A program made the position numbers and the translations under genes. The notes under the pieces were generated by a model. It saw only the letters and a list, made by a program, of their open reading frames with translations, searched no databases and was not told the DNA's origin. This document shows, in pieces, positions 9,305 through 24,300 of a DNA stretch of 47,172 nucleotides (positions are counted from its first letter, which is position 1; each line of letters opens with the position of its first letter). Source of the stretch: Seison nebaliae (taxonomy: Eukaryota > Rotifera > Pararotatoria > Seisonacea > Seisonidae); the NCBI GenBank assembly GCA_023231475.1, contig JALJEE010001153.1, positions 1-47,172 of the forward strand. The letters run 5' to 3'.

Positions 9305-12300
9305 TTATTTGTTCGCAGCTTTTCCATGTAAATAATAAATCCATTCAGTATTTCGTTCTTTGCCCTGTGAACTTTCAGTTAAATTGGTGGGTGCAATTAT
9401 CATTTTCGCCATAACGTCCGTTTTCATTTTCTTTTTCATATCGTCGAATGTGACGATGCATCTGTATGATTGCTTCGGTTTCAATTTTTCCACTTTCTTT
9501 GAGATGTGGAATGAGGGATGGTCTACTGTAAACGAGAATATGACGACTTCAGGATAAATATTCCTAAAAGTGATAGGAATGGATTGACCCGACGGTATGA
9601 TGAAAGGTCCCTGAGGTGTAGGATGTACACATTGACCCACTAACGGAAATTTGTACTGTCCTCCACTTGCCGATTGAATGATGAGAGTTGATTGATGAAC
9701 ATTATCACCTTTTGACGAAGAAGTGACATAAGTAGGTTCATAAACTACATCTAATGAAATGGTAGTACCAAATGTACCGGCTGGAGCTGGTGCCGCAGGT
9801 ACCTGTGAATCACATCGCCATTGATTGCTTTCGATGATGCAACTATATTCAGTTTTTTGTCGAGCAAAGTTCTTGAATTTCACAACTTGCTTTTGGGATG
9901 CACCTAATGCTGTAGAAAAATGAATAACTTGTTCCGATTTCGGTTTAGTCGCAGTTAAATTTAATTGATAAGAAAATAGGCCAAGTTCACTAGAAATTAA
10001 TTCTAAACTTGCACGAGTCTCTCCCACTTTGAGTGGGAGATATTCAAACGCACATTGGGCCGTACCTCGACCCGGTACTGTTATGGTATTAGGAACAATG
10101 ATATCAGCATGAGTAGCCGATACATTGAACGTCACAGAGTTGTTGAGTGGATTGGGTATATCAATTTTGTAATCTCTTCGTTGACGAACGGCAGTGGTTA
10201 GAGCAATGGAATCTATGAAATTCGGTTTTGTCGATCGATAAGTTAAGTCGAACCAAATATATTCTGATGTTAGATTATTTGTGAATTTCACTTCAATTTT
10301 CGTGATTCCTTCTTTGTGATTGAAAAATGTCAACATATAATCTGCACTTCCTGATGGTGACAATTCCATATAATCCACTCCCGTTAAATTAACAGTACTG
10401 TCATTTTGCAGTGCAATTTCATTGATTTCTTGAGGTGTGCCTTGATATTTGATAATGGTGCCATTGGCAGCAACTGTTTCCACTTTCAAGAAAACATGAA
10501 ATTTCTGAGACCTCTTCAACCAGTTCTCCAAATGTAACATCTGAGTGTAGGTTGTTTTGGCGGGTATATCTTGTTGAATACGTTTCTCGACTGGCGGTGG
10601 ATTTGCAATTCCGACTAAATTATATAAAATTGCTGATCCATTAGCTAGAGGAAAGAATAGAGTTCCGGTATGTGGTGAATTTTCTGCGGTCATTTGTACC
10701 GGATGATAATAGAGAGTGTAATTCGCCTTATCATAAGCCGGAACTGAAAAAGAGTTAGATCCGTTGAAATTATCGCTTTCAATGACCGGATTTAAATTCC
10801 AATTTTGTGCAGTCTTATTCTGTATAGTTACTAAACGGGAGATTGTTTCCCGGACACATGCTTGAAATGTTAAAATTTCACGTTGCGGTTGAACAATGGC
10901 ACAAGTTCCCGTGATATTTATAGACAAAGAAGGAATTCCTTGGTCGAAATGAAGGAGAACATTGTCAACATAATAATCGTCACTTTTCTTTTTTGGTGAG
11001 AAGGTTACTTCGAAAATGGTGTTCGTACCAGCTACAGAATAACCGCTTGCTGGAATAATATTGAAATCGGGACGACATCGTTGCAGATCCCAATTGAAAG
11101 CTGCACCAATATCTCCACTGTTTACTAATGTTAACATGTGAGTTGACTGACATCGCAACACTACGGCACCAAAAACGATATTATTCGTATCGAAGGTGAA
11201 TTCAGGTCCATGACAAGTGGCTTTAACGAGAAAAGACGGCTCCTTCCAACCCTCGCATTCAATCCACATTTCTTCAGTAAAAGTTGCCATTCGGTTTCTC
11301 GGTGAGAACGTAACAGAGACAGGAACTCTTGCTTTTGGATGAAGTATAATGTTCTTACTTGGTGTACATGTTATCGGATGAGACTTTCGTAACCGTGGAT
11401 GATGTGAATTAACATTCACCAAAGGAGCATTGGAACCTAATGATAAATCGCAGGTTAATAGCAATGGTGTTCTATTACAGAGGTCAACAGTTTGAGTGAG
11501 TACTGTGCCAATTTTACAAATACCCATATTCAACGTTCTAATGGGTTTGGCGTCTTTGGGCGAATTATGTTTTAATACGTCTACTTTAAAAGCGATTCCT
11601 CGACCTTTAACCAACAGTTGAAGAGTTTGCAAACCATTAATTTGGAATTCGATGGTATCTTCATATTTCTTCGCTATTCGTGGAGTAAATCGAAGTTTTG
11701 TCGTAATGGTTGATTGTTTTCTCACAAGTTGATTAACGAAATCATGACTCAAATGATTATTGGGTTGAAAGTTACATACGACGTTGTGGTCTCGTTTGTC
11801 GTTGTTCTTTATGAATATTACGGCTTCTTTCGGCTTCATTCCCGCACCAAATACCAGAACGTCCTTAAAATTAACTTGATTCGTTGACAATATAATTCCA
11901 GCGACTGCCACTGTTGCTTTCGTTTCAAAATAATATTTCTGTCCGTCAACTAAATTTAAACAGAATGAACCTTCCGCTTTATGACTGGTCTTGTTGTGAG
12001 GTTCGAAAAATAATTCGGTTGTTAATGTTTCGGATGGACCAATGGGGAATAATTGGTCGTCATTTGAAATTGTATTAGGAGATGTTAATTCGGCTTTCTT
12101 CGCCAATTCCTGCAAACCATTAGAATATTGTTGTAGTATTCTGAAATCGGTCGTTTTCATAGTTTCTGGTAAACCCATATGAATATTCTGTAGATTCTTC
12201 CAGGTGAAATTGATGGTGAAACTGGAAGGATTAGTGATATATAATTGTCTGATGACTGATTGATTGGGTTCGATTTTTCCAAAACAAATAACGGTTTTAT

Positions 12301-15300
12301 TGTTTGAATCTATTTCCGTTCGGATACCGTTAGCATTCATCACCTCCACATGTACTTCATTGACGTAACCGGAACCTTTAATATTTAAGGAAATCGGTTG
12401 TCTAGCACAATCTAATTTGACACGGACATTATAATTCGATTCACCAACATACGTTGGAATAAATTGAAGTTGAAACGGTAAACTGGAATTACGTGGAACT
12501 ATTCCAGAAGTTGGTGTCACTTTTAAATCTTTCACAAATCCTTTTTCATTCATCAACGATTTCTCAACGAGATTAAATCGAATGTCCCTAGATTCCATAT
12601 TCACCAACTTAATTTCTTCATGCACCGCACCTCGACCCAAAAGTACCGGTTTAAATTGTACTTTTGCCACACTAAAATAAACATGTGGCTCCGAACATAC
12701 ACCAACTACGATAAATGGAATTGTCATATTGAACTTTGGTATTTTCATGACCCAAAATGATTCGGTTAAACCGAATTGTCTCGGTGTGAACGTGAAACAA
12801 ACTTCACCAATTCTTCCTGTTTCTATCCAACAATTTGGTGTGACACAATCGAAAATATCTCTCTTAGATATGTCATCTAAACATTGCCATTCAACATTAT
12901 ATTTGACGTTCGTTGGGTTCCAAACATTGAATTTGAACTGAATCTTATTATTGAGTCCAATCGATTTCATTTCAATTACTCGAGTATCCGGATCTACAAC
13001 TGTTCCTGGTGGTGCTCCATTAGGACCAGGTAATTCGACGTTACGTCTTCCTAAAGTTAGATAAGTTGAATGTGGAATGTCAATGTGACAAAATGGTAAA
13101 TGGGATTGTCCCTTCACCGGAATTACTAATGGTAAGCCCAATAATAGTTGAGTATTCATGTCTTGTAATCGGTTGAGTTCAGGAAAACTATTTATATAAG
13201 TATTTGCCAGTCTAACCAAATTTCGATTTAACTCCAATTTCTTCATGTTGGAGAATTGGCAGACTAATTTTCCTTGTGAAGTATTCACTAGTAGTGGTCG
13301 GAAATATAATTGAAATTTGTGTTCGGTTTGACTCTTTATCACGCCGTTCATCGGCTTCACATAAAATGGAAGTGGTCCACTTGTCGATACATCAAATTCA
13401 GATTTCAGATCCATATGTTTCTCAGTATCTTTTGTATTCTTCAAATATTCTTGATGACACGTTTCAATACTATCCAACAATTTCTTTGTCATCAAATCCA
13501 AATTGAATTCTTCAACTTCCTTATTTTTATCGTTTTGATCCGGTTGCAATCGATTCGGTTTAGCCTGATCGGGTGAATCGAATTTCTTTTGTTTTTTATT
13601 CTTCTTCGGTTGACTTTTAATTGATAAACGGAGAAGTGATTCTCTCTCTTCCGATGTCTTATCTTCAGAATCGGCTCCCGTCATATCTGCTTGTCGTAAT
13701 TGTATGAAACTGTCGGCGAATCGGATTATCGATGGATCTTCCATAAAACATTTCCATTGGAAATGGATGTCAACTAGACTGCGATTATATAGAACAATCT
13801 CCACATATCGTTCTTGAAAAAGTAGAGTATCTTTGAAATGGAAAAAATTAAGAAATTTCTTCCTTTGATTATTGACCGATTGCATATCCGAATTCACATT
13901 CGAATCTTGAAAGATTTCACTATCATAACTTTGATTAACCACGATTACCGATCCCAAATCGGCAACAACCGATATCAACAGTTCAAGTTCTTCTACGATG
14001 TTTTTCGAACCATCCTCCACATGTTCCTTCCCAATCACCTCATATGCTGGTGGTGTTTGTATTTCCACGACACGAATACGACTCTTCTCACTCACATTAT
14101 CATCGACCTTATCCATTTCCACATCCTTCCATTTGACGACTTTTAATCGATCATCCCAATTGTTTGTCACCAAAGCTGGGGCATTGTAACGAATATGTTG
14201 AATTTGACATTTCACCAATTCATCTTCGATGAAACAAACTTTTTTTGCTTTGAATGTCAATATGATTTCTTTCGACGTATTGGGTAGAACATGGCCAACT
14301 TGAGGTGAGAAGAATAATTCATAGTTGTCCGTTTCGATTCTTTCCGACCAATCAAATCGAATTGGATACACCGAATTGAAATTTTGAATGAGGATCATCT
14401 TCAATTTCTCTTGATCAACAAAGGCTGATCCCAAATTCAATTGATTCTGTTGTACCACATTGGGAATCAACGCTTGGATGGGAACGGGTTTATGTAACGA
14501 TGTTGTACTTAAGGTAGATGGTAGACCTTGTTCGATAGCATGAATTTCATTCTTTTCCGTTTCTGCTAATGCTTGTCGATTTTCGATTAAATCTTCTCGA
14601 TTAACTTTGAAAGTGCTGAAATCCGATTCCGCTTGGATAATCGTCACATCATCCTCATAGCACGTACCGGTTATATAGATGACATGATCTTCATATTGGT
14701 TATGTTGTATTTGGATAGTTAATTCTCCTTCGAATTCACCCGGAATATCCGAAATGAAGAATACTTCCAAAATCAGTTCAGCCAAATAAGTTCCGAATTC
14801 ATATTTATATGTCTGACTTAACGTGTCGATGGAAGAATTACCTCGAAGCCAAAATACATTATTCGCATCGTTCATAGTAATATCGATTTCGGTGGGAAGA
14901 TGAGAATCATTTCTGATAATTAATTTACGATTTTGTTTCTCCGTCACATTCATTCGCCGGAAAGGTAAAAGAAGACGACGTTGCTCATCTCTTAAACTGG
15001 GTTGGATGATTTGAATTCTGGGAAGAATGCCATCACCCATTAACTCGAAGGAATGTAAGGGTTGAGGTGACTGATCTAAATAAATGTTGAGTGTACAAAC
15101 ATAACTCTGAATTGCTAGAGGTATAAATGATACGGTAACATAATAAGTGGAATGAGGTTCTACTCTGGTCGACGTTTCTTTGAATTGGAAGATATTTTGA
15201 GGTGAAAACGCATCATTATCTGTATCAATTACAATGGGTCGAGCTACATCAGCACCTTGTCCTTTCACATTCATCGTCGTTACATCAAATCGAACATCAC

Positions 15301-18300
15301 AAATGATTTTCTTCACATTAGCCAATTTAAAACGAGCCGTTCTCGTCAAACCGACGATGACTTGACCGAAATAAAATCGATTCTCTTCTCGACCATATAT
15401 ACCTTCGTTATTTGCAAATTCATTCTCCAACTGGATTCTTTTCAGATCTTCGTTGTTTGCCAAAGTTTCATCGGAAACCACTTTCAATTGGAGTGCTCGT
15501 AGATCGGCAACGGTCTTTGTTAAACTGTTAACAATTCGATGTTCCTCGAATATCTTTTCGGTTGAACCAACTTCCAAATCTAACCCTGGTTTGATGTTGT
15601 CGGCCTTTAACGGATATAAGACATGTGCTGATTCAGATGTTGGTTGATGAGCATTCTTATCGACGAAATCAATTCGCAAATATTCCATAACCACGTTCGA
15701 AATTTCTGAGTATAATTCGACGGTTACTATTTGACTCTGATCGACCCCTACAACTGCTGTAGATGGATATAGAGTATACGCTCCCACTGTCAATTTCTGA
15801 ACGTCCTTCATCATTTGAGCTGAATCTGTCAACGTTTTCGGTTCGACTTTGTTCGCATTCTTGTCTTTTTTCTCTTTCGTATGAGAGACAGGTGGAGGCG
15901 GTGCAGGTTTAGGTTCTTGTTGTTGAGACACTTCAGTTGTTCCACCAACACCCGCCGTTCGATGCCAAGATATCGTAAACTTCATATCAACTTCACCTCG
16001 ATTCGCTATCGTGAATTTCCGACGAGTACGAGAACCGACGATTGTTGAACCGAAATCAAGCTCATTTGAAGGTGTAAAGGAATATTTAATGGTGACAGTT
16101 TTCGCACTCATCTTTAAAGGAAGTACGGCGATCAACATTCCTTCCGTTCCCGCATTCGGTTCAATTATCTTACATTTAATGAGAGTGGCTTCTTTTATAT
16201 TAAATTCGCGAATTGGCATAACCGCAATATGAATTGGTGTACTTGTTACGGCTTGATTATTTCGATCTCCTGCACCAATGAGAGTGCCTTTGGCTGGAAA
16301 TACTTCGACGACATCAGTGAATTTCGGATCAATATTGAATTCATAAGATATTTCTTTCTTGCCTCGATTTCGAAGTAAGACACTTAACCGATTCTCATGA
16401 ACAACTGCTTCAGGTTGTTGTGTACTTGGTACTACTGTTTGTAACTCATTTAATTTACTTACAAAATTCGGTTGTACTCGAATAACTCCAAAATTGAGAA
16501 CGCCTTCGTTGCCTTTAGGAAATTGGATATCTACTTTCACATCATATGCTTCTACAGTCACCGTTATTAATTCGAAAGCAATCGTACCAATATGTCCATC
16601 CACATCACTAACTTCCAATTTCAATTGTTTCTTATCCTTCGCTGTAAACAGAAGAGGTTTCAACGCGTGAAAGTACAAAACTAAATCATATTCTTGTCGT
16701 GGTTGAATGACACCATTATCAGTAGTAACAGAAAACTCCTCTCCCAACTGTTCCACTCCAACCAATTTCCAAGCAATCGGTAAATTTATCGGATTTTTCA
16801 GAACGATCTTCCTCGTTTCTTTCCTTCTGATTACGACTTGGTCGAAATTGAAAACATTTCTATCCAATGATATATCTGGTTTGACACCTTGCACCGTTAT
16901 CTTAAATATCATTGGTTCAGGATTCTCTTTAATGCAACAAACGATACAATCGTTAAAATGTTGAACTGCACGCGGATAAGCATTAACAGTCAAGAAATTC
17001 TTCTTTCCAACTTCCAATAACATAGAAGTGGGATTTAAAATGAATGTATCGTTGTTCGTATCTTCCAATAAATAAAATGATAATTCTGCCGAAAAAGGAC
17101 CATTATTAACGATATGAAATTTCGTTTCGTATGGAGAACCGGCCGGTTGGAATTCACGACTGGCACCCACCCACACCGGACCAAAATGAAACGTTTCGTC
17201 ACTTAAACAAAATACCTTTCGATGTTTCTCCCATTCGGTAATTTTGCTAACCGTTCTACCCGGAAATATGACCCGCGGTTCCCGGCATATATTTGGAAAA
17301 GAACAAACCGCATGACAAGCAACTTGATAAACTTTTCTGTTATTCGAAGAATTGTAAAGTGGATCATATGAGGCACTTGTACAGCCAGCAATCATTTCGA
17401 AATTGAAAATTTGGTCATATTTGCCAATAGTGTCTGATTGGAAATAAATCGGTATTTTAATCTCTCCTTTTGGTTGAATGAGCCAACGGAACTGTCTCAG
17501 ATGTCCATCTTGATTAGTACTAATGTTGGGAACTTCGTGTTCGGAAGCGGTCGGTTGGACCGGTTTTTCTTGCGATGTAATTCGCACTTTTGAATGTGAA
17601 CCATGATTCTTCCCATGTTTGATTTGTTTATAATCTAAAACCGAAGCTACTTCCACTGCATCATTCTTCTTACTTTCAGTTTCTAACATATTCGGTTGTT
17701 CAATTGGTTTCTTTGGTGGTTCTAACAATGTCATATAATCATTGAGATTCTTATCATTCAAATCATGACTTACAAAAATAAAATGTTTTTTGTCCAAATG
17801 TGCCGGCGTTTTCCGTTTAGTTGGACATTGACAAATTGAGAAGACGGCTGGTTTCGGTATTGGCGGACCGTTTGGACCGACTCCCATACCATCTCGAATT
17901 TCATCAACAGATGGTAAGAGTTTAGCTAAAACTAATGACTTTACGCTACCTTCTGCACTGAAATCTGAAGAATAATTGGTGGCAATATGTGGCACATTTT
18001 CGATCGGTTCCTATTCGTTCCAAAAGAAAAATAATTAGAATGGGAAATTCTTTGGAAACGTAACAGAAAAAGGGAAACTTAATTAAATTTATAAAACAAT
18101 AAAAATTATATAATTTAAAAATTAATGTGAAATAAAAACAAATTATTTTTTTGATGAAAAAAAACTTACAGGTTGATCTTCTAATTTTTCTAGTCGAGTT
18201 CTCAAAATATTATTTAAAACACCTTTCGCCAAATTAGTGATTTCCGGATTTTTACGTACATAGTCCTCAATGAAAAAACTAAATTTCTTATCTGAACTTT

Positions 18301-21300
18301 CAGTACTATTAGGAGATGACGTTACTTTACTTGTTTGTGATTGAACAGCATCTAATTCATTTTCTTCGTCAACCAGTTGATTGATAAGAGTGGACAAGCG
18401 ATGGAAGAGTTCAAAAGATCTCAAACGATAACCGGCCATCAAATATTTTCGATATGATGAAAATAACCGATGAATGTCACGTCGACTATTCAAAGTTTGT
18501 GCTTTCGCTAATATTCGATCGAACGTATCTTTTAATTCGTTCGGTGCTATTCGTCCAAAATCGAACTCTGCAGGAAATTTGTTATAACGTCGTTCCAATT
18601 TCATTTCATATTCTCCACTCGCCGTCAAATTACTATACCGATTAGCACAATCTTCGATGGATGTGTTACTAGAACACGGACTAAAATTTGTGGTTTTTAT
18701 ATCTCCTAATTCTAAATTATATTTTCCATCATCGTCATTATTCTTCTTTTGCGTATGATATAAATGTTCGAGTAATGAGGGATCAGCGAAAATTTTCGAT
18801 TTCGTTACCATTTTCAATAACGCATTAATTTTCTCTGTGCCGAATTCTTTCTTGAAACTGGGACCCTTTTTCGCCAGTTTATCTAAAGGTAATTTCGTTC
18901 TCAAAGTGTTGCCCAATAAAGTAGTTTTGAGGTGGCAGACACTATTGACGAATGCAGTTTTCCTATTGATAGTACTGTGGCCATATCTTTTCATTTGTCT
19001 CCTCTGATAAAGTTCTCGTAAGGTACTGATAATTGGAGAGTTCTCCACTTCCAGACAGAATTCGTTAGCAAACAAACTGGAGTTAAGGAGGAGTCGTTGA
19101 AATTGAGGTATTCGAGCGGTTATACTTTCAATGTATTGTGCAAGATTCTTATGCTCTTCACAATTCCTCATAATACTCATTGGAAATACTTTATTTAACA
19201 TTTCTATCACCGGATATTTGGCCGCATTCGAATTCAATGTTGTCGCACCTTTATTATTAGCATTATTACTCGATTCGTTATATAAGTCTGGTACTTCAAC
19301 TTCGACTTCTTTGGATAATCGATGGAAAGCATTTAAACTTACTCTCACTCCAGTTAAAGTGGTAGATAGATTTAAAGTGTGCAATAACCGCATCATACAA
19401 ATATCCATTATCTTATCAATAAATGTTTTTTCCTTAATATTCTTCAATCTGAACAACTTCAATTTCTCTTTAATGGACAAGAGTACTGCAGCGGCTTTCT
19501 TATTTTTCGGATCAAATAATGCCCCCGGTTCTGCTAAATTATATTTTTCCGTTACCAGTTTCAACGATTCAATTAACTCGTGGGCGATAGTTATATCGAT
19601 ATCGATATCTAATTCGTTAGTTATAATTTTCACTACTTCAAATATATATTTCGGGTCGTTGATAATCTTATGGAGATAAGGCTTACTCATTGTTGCTTCT
19701 TTTCCTGGTAGTTGAAGATGTATATCTCTCGACATTTTCATCGAGAGTCCTCTATCTATTTCTTTCGTTAAACTCTATTTACATAATTCCTACTGAATTG
19801 TACATAATGGAAAAATGTTAACCTCGTTACTATGTTCGTCCAACGTATCGTCACCTTTCTTCTCATGTTTCGGTGACGCACTAACAACCGGTTTCGTCAC
19901 TTTCTTATTCGACGTATTCTTCTGTATTGCCATTGCACTTTCTTCCGCTCGTTTAATTTCTGGTGCCGATTGAGCCAAAATTCCTTTAAGAGAAATTGAT
20001 CAAATGAATAATTCACATCCAAAATAATAACCTTGTGTTCGATCCCAAAGATTGGCAATACATTTGATATCAGGCAAATAGTGGAAATAAGTGAAATATT
20101 CACGTTTCGTTTGAACGAACTCCTCTGACATTTTTAAGTTAAAAGGATCTTGTGCTACAAAACTCGCAACTATGAACAATTATCTTGATTTGAAATTTAA
20201 AGTACCAACTTACATTCGTTCCCTCGATGTGTTTCCTGGGACTAGGTGAACCATCTCCATTAACACTACCTTTCGCACTCGTTACCGAGTTTTCATCCCT
20301 TACTGATTTGGTGTTCGATTGGAATTGAGATCCTGATTAAAAAATTGAATATAGAATTATTTTTCTATTTTGTCTTCTCTCATTTCATCTAACCGATTAT
20401 CAGACCTTGTTGTTGCGAACTTTGTTGCATCAGATTTTGATTTGTTACTGGTAATATCTTCGATTTTTCCCCTTTACCTTTCTTCTTATTTCGCATTCTA
20501 AAATTTCCAAAATTCAATTACTCAATATCTATTTAATTGTTAACCTTTCTTCTTCTTCTAATTTGGTTTGAACGACTTGCTCCTCCAATTCTCGTAAGCG
20601 ACTAATTCGCTCAGTACGAATACGACTAATTCTGAATAATTCGAAATAGGAAATCATCAAATAATTTCTAGAAAGTGAAACTTCTTGCGGAATTTCCTTT
20701 TGATGTCTAATCGTTGTAATTCTAATGCCATCTTCTTCTTACGAGGTAACTTGTCATATTCTTCTTCCGTCATCTCTTCACGTAGTAACTGTTCACATAA
20801 CAGTTTTTCTCTTCTTAACGTTTCTTTGAATATGGATATGGGAAATAAATGGATATGAATAGAATAGAAACCTTTCATTTGAGCTTCGGCTGATTTCGTC
20901 TCTAGAAAATTCTCGTAAGTTTGATCGATTGTTAAGAAATGAATGAATCGTCGATTGTTAAATGCTCGCAATACCGCCAACATGGTCATGACACTATTCT
21001 TTGAATAATACGTATCTAATCCGTTGATGACAATTCCATATTCACAATCTGGTTGCTATGTTATATAATAAATTAATAATCATCTTAACATTATTAAAAA
21101 AAATTTAAAAAAAACCAAAAATCGTTCGGATAATATTTGAACGAATTCTTGTTCGGGTAAAATGCACGTCACCATTTTCTCGTTGATATGTGGAATGTTG
21201 ATCTTTTGAGGTTTTGGAGAAGTGATCAAGAACTTTTCCTAGAAATATATTAGAAACTCAACAAAAAATTCAAATTTCTCATCAAACCATATCTTTCTTT

Positions 21301-24300
21301 TCATCACCTCCTTCAGGTTTCTTGTCTTCTGCCGATGGATTCGTTCCTTGTACTTTCTTCTTCTTCACATTATTCGACTCAGGTTGAAGCGTCTCTGGCA
21401 TATGAGCAACTGTCGTTTGAACATCCTTCTCTTTTCCAGTTCGAGCTGCTTCGATCACTAACTTTCTCACACGTTCTGCAGCACTCGATGTTCCAAATGC
21501 GACAGCGTCTTTAATTATGTTATCGATTTTCAACAATTTCGCTTCATAAACTTTACTCAATTCTTCCGATAATTCATTTCGACCTGCATTTGGCGGTCCA
21601 TGGATAATCATCGCAATACCTCGTCGATGACGTGAAGCTTCTCCTTCTTCCGTTATATTGATATCAAGATAATTCGCTAACGATACCATCGTCGATGTCA
21701 TTCGAACTTCTCCGAAAGTCTGTTCACTTTGCAACGAACTATGTTTCTCAGTTTCACTCGTTTTATTCGGTTCTTTTTCTTTCTCTTCTTCTGGTTCCAT
21801 CCGTTGTTGAATATAAGAACTCACTAATTCGTTAGGCAAACCTTCACCCGCATTTCTCGGTGGTAATAATAAAGTACGATATTGGTCGTAGTTAGGAAGA
21901 CTCTTCAAAACCATTTCTTCCTCCAAATATCTGGGATCATGTTCCAAATTATAAATTTCGATGGGGAACTTGCACGGATTTTTTATGGATATCACACACT
22001 CTTCACCAATCGAATGAGGAAGTACTGGAGCGAATTTAAGTGAATTAGAAGCGTATTCTAAACTTGGCTCCAATCCTCGACCATGACAAACAATGACGGG
22101 ACGTCTCGAACTCTGATCGATTTTTATGGATAAACGTTCCTCCACTATTCGATCTTCATTCGGAACGAATTTCACTTGAACGATAGCTTTCTGTTTCGGT
22201 GCCAGAACACCTTCATTGGGTAACAATTCGAAATTTGGATGAAATTTCTGCGAGATCTCTTTCTTCTTCTTCTTCACATGCATCGGTTCAAATTTCTTCG
22301 CCAATTTTTGTTTCTTTGTAAAAATCGGTGCAATCGTAGACGACCATTCACAAGGAATTTCTTGATCGTTTGCAATTTGTATTGACATGACTTTTGCCTG
22401 ACCAATAACCACTTCTTCGAACGATAACAGATCGTCTGATAATCTCAAGTTCGGCATTGTCACTATCGCTTTCATGGTAATACCTAATTCCGGTCCATTT
22501 TGAATTAATATCGGTACGGAACCACTCGTTTCACCAAATTGTAATGACGAACTTTTAGCATCGAACACAATATCACAATCAACAGATTGATGTCCTTCAG
22601 CAAAAGGCGGAAGGCATTTCACTCGATCCACATCAACAAAGAATCCTGTACCTTGTAACTTCTCATTATCGACAATGAACGATAATGGTGTCGTTCCTGA
22701 ATTCATCAACGTAACTGTTCTCGTTTCAACATTTCCATAAATAACATAACCGAAATCGATGATATATTGTACCAATTTACCGGCTGTAGTATTTCGATAA
22801 GCCGAAACGTGTAAAACGGAACCGGTCGTAGAACCGGCTTCCATTGAACCGGCCGAACCACTAGAAGTGATTACTCGTTTTCTTCCAAATTTATTTTCAA
22901 TAGATGCTCGATAAAGAACGGACAATCGATCCATTTCTAAGTGGATCATAAAATCATTAGGAACAGTATTCGTCAATCTCTCCAATAATTGCAAATATGT
23001 TTCACATTGTTTCCTCATCATTCGCTTTTGCTCCAATGTTGGATGGGTGTTATCCAATTTGTGACATGTGGGAACACTTCGATCGGGCACTTTTTTCGGT
23101 TTCTCCGTAAACTCTAAATTATTATTCACCGTATTGAAATTCTCGAGAAGATGAGTTAATTTCTTATGAACTTCATCGAAATCGTTGTTTGTGCTACGTA
23201 ATATTTCCTCCACTTGAACGTTTGGTGTTGATAAATCGAAAGATAAAACATCTTGTAACGTCTTCTCTCGACATCGACATAAAGTTAAATTTTGAGATTC
23301 GATTTTTAGTTCGTTTAAAGCTAAATCATGTTGCCGAATCGGATTATTAAATTCTTCAGTGATAATATTCGTTTCCTCTCCTTTCTCCGTGTCCGCTTCA
23401 TTCGATGTATCGTCGTCTCTTTCGATTATTGATCCAACGAATGAAGTTAAATGATCTGCCGCATATTTCGAATCAAGTGCCTGTTCATGTATTGTAAGAT
23501 TACCTTCGGCTGCTAATGCAGGATTCCTTAATCGATTACACGTTAAACAACGATGAACATCTCGTATCATTAACGTTTCATATCGGTTGCGTAACGCTTC
23601 GAGATATAAGGACCGAATTGCTTCTTCCCTTAGTCGCTGATAAGTAATTGTAATAGGGATATTTTCATGAATATCAATTCCATATGAATCGTTATTGAAA
23701 TCTTCTGCCGTCTCCAAATTATGTTCATGATATGGAGACTGATACATGAATGTTCGATCACGCTCCAAATTCGCGACCAGATGAGGAAAAGTGGCATTTC
23801 CATAAATGTGAATTTCGTCCGGTTCATAATGAGCGATTTGTAAACGGAAATATGTGTGGAATTTACCTGGTAATCCTGGAAAATATCGAACACTCACTTC
23901 CGTAAACTGTTTCGCCGGAATGATACTATTTGCCGCTTTCACTATCGGTGTTCCTACTGGACAAACGTTCATCCCAGGTACAGTAACATTTGAAAATTTC
24001 TTCGTTAATTTTCCGTACATTTTCGGTTTGTTACTATCGTCGTCCTCGATACGTTGGAGGATGTTGATATCAAGCGGTACCATTCCTGTGTTGATGACTA
24101 ACAACTTCTGTTCTGTGACATCTTCGAAATGAACATCTCCAAAATCGATATCTAGCCGATCGATAGTATAAGAAACGATCGACGATGCTCCACGTAAATT
24201 AATCGGATATGTCTTCCCATCTACCACCGTACAGACAGCGGTTACTGATGCACTTAAGAAATTGTGTGCTTGGAAACTAACGGACAAAAATTGTTCTTCT

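Noticed and set aside
13838-14189. Plus-strand ORFs of 63-102 aa inside HYDIN
   Set aside because: They are antisense to a well-supported HYDIN exon, with no independent motif.
18143-19741. Stand-alone 532-aa gene between two HYDIN halves
   Set aside because: The frame stays open above its ATG to a good acceptor at 19774, and it splices in phase to HYDIN exons on both sides; the last ten or so codons lie in the following intron.
20032-20154. Start of a separate second HYDIN gene at the ATG near 20131
   Set aside because: With the GTTCAC donor for the preceding exon the whole gene reads through in one frame and stays collinear with human HYDIN.
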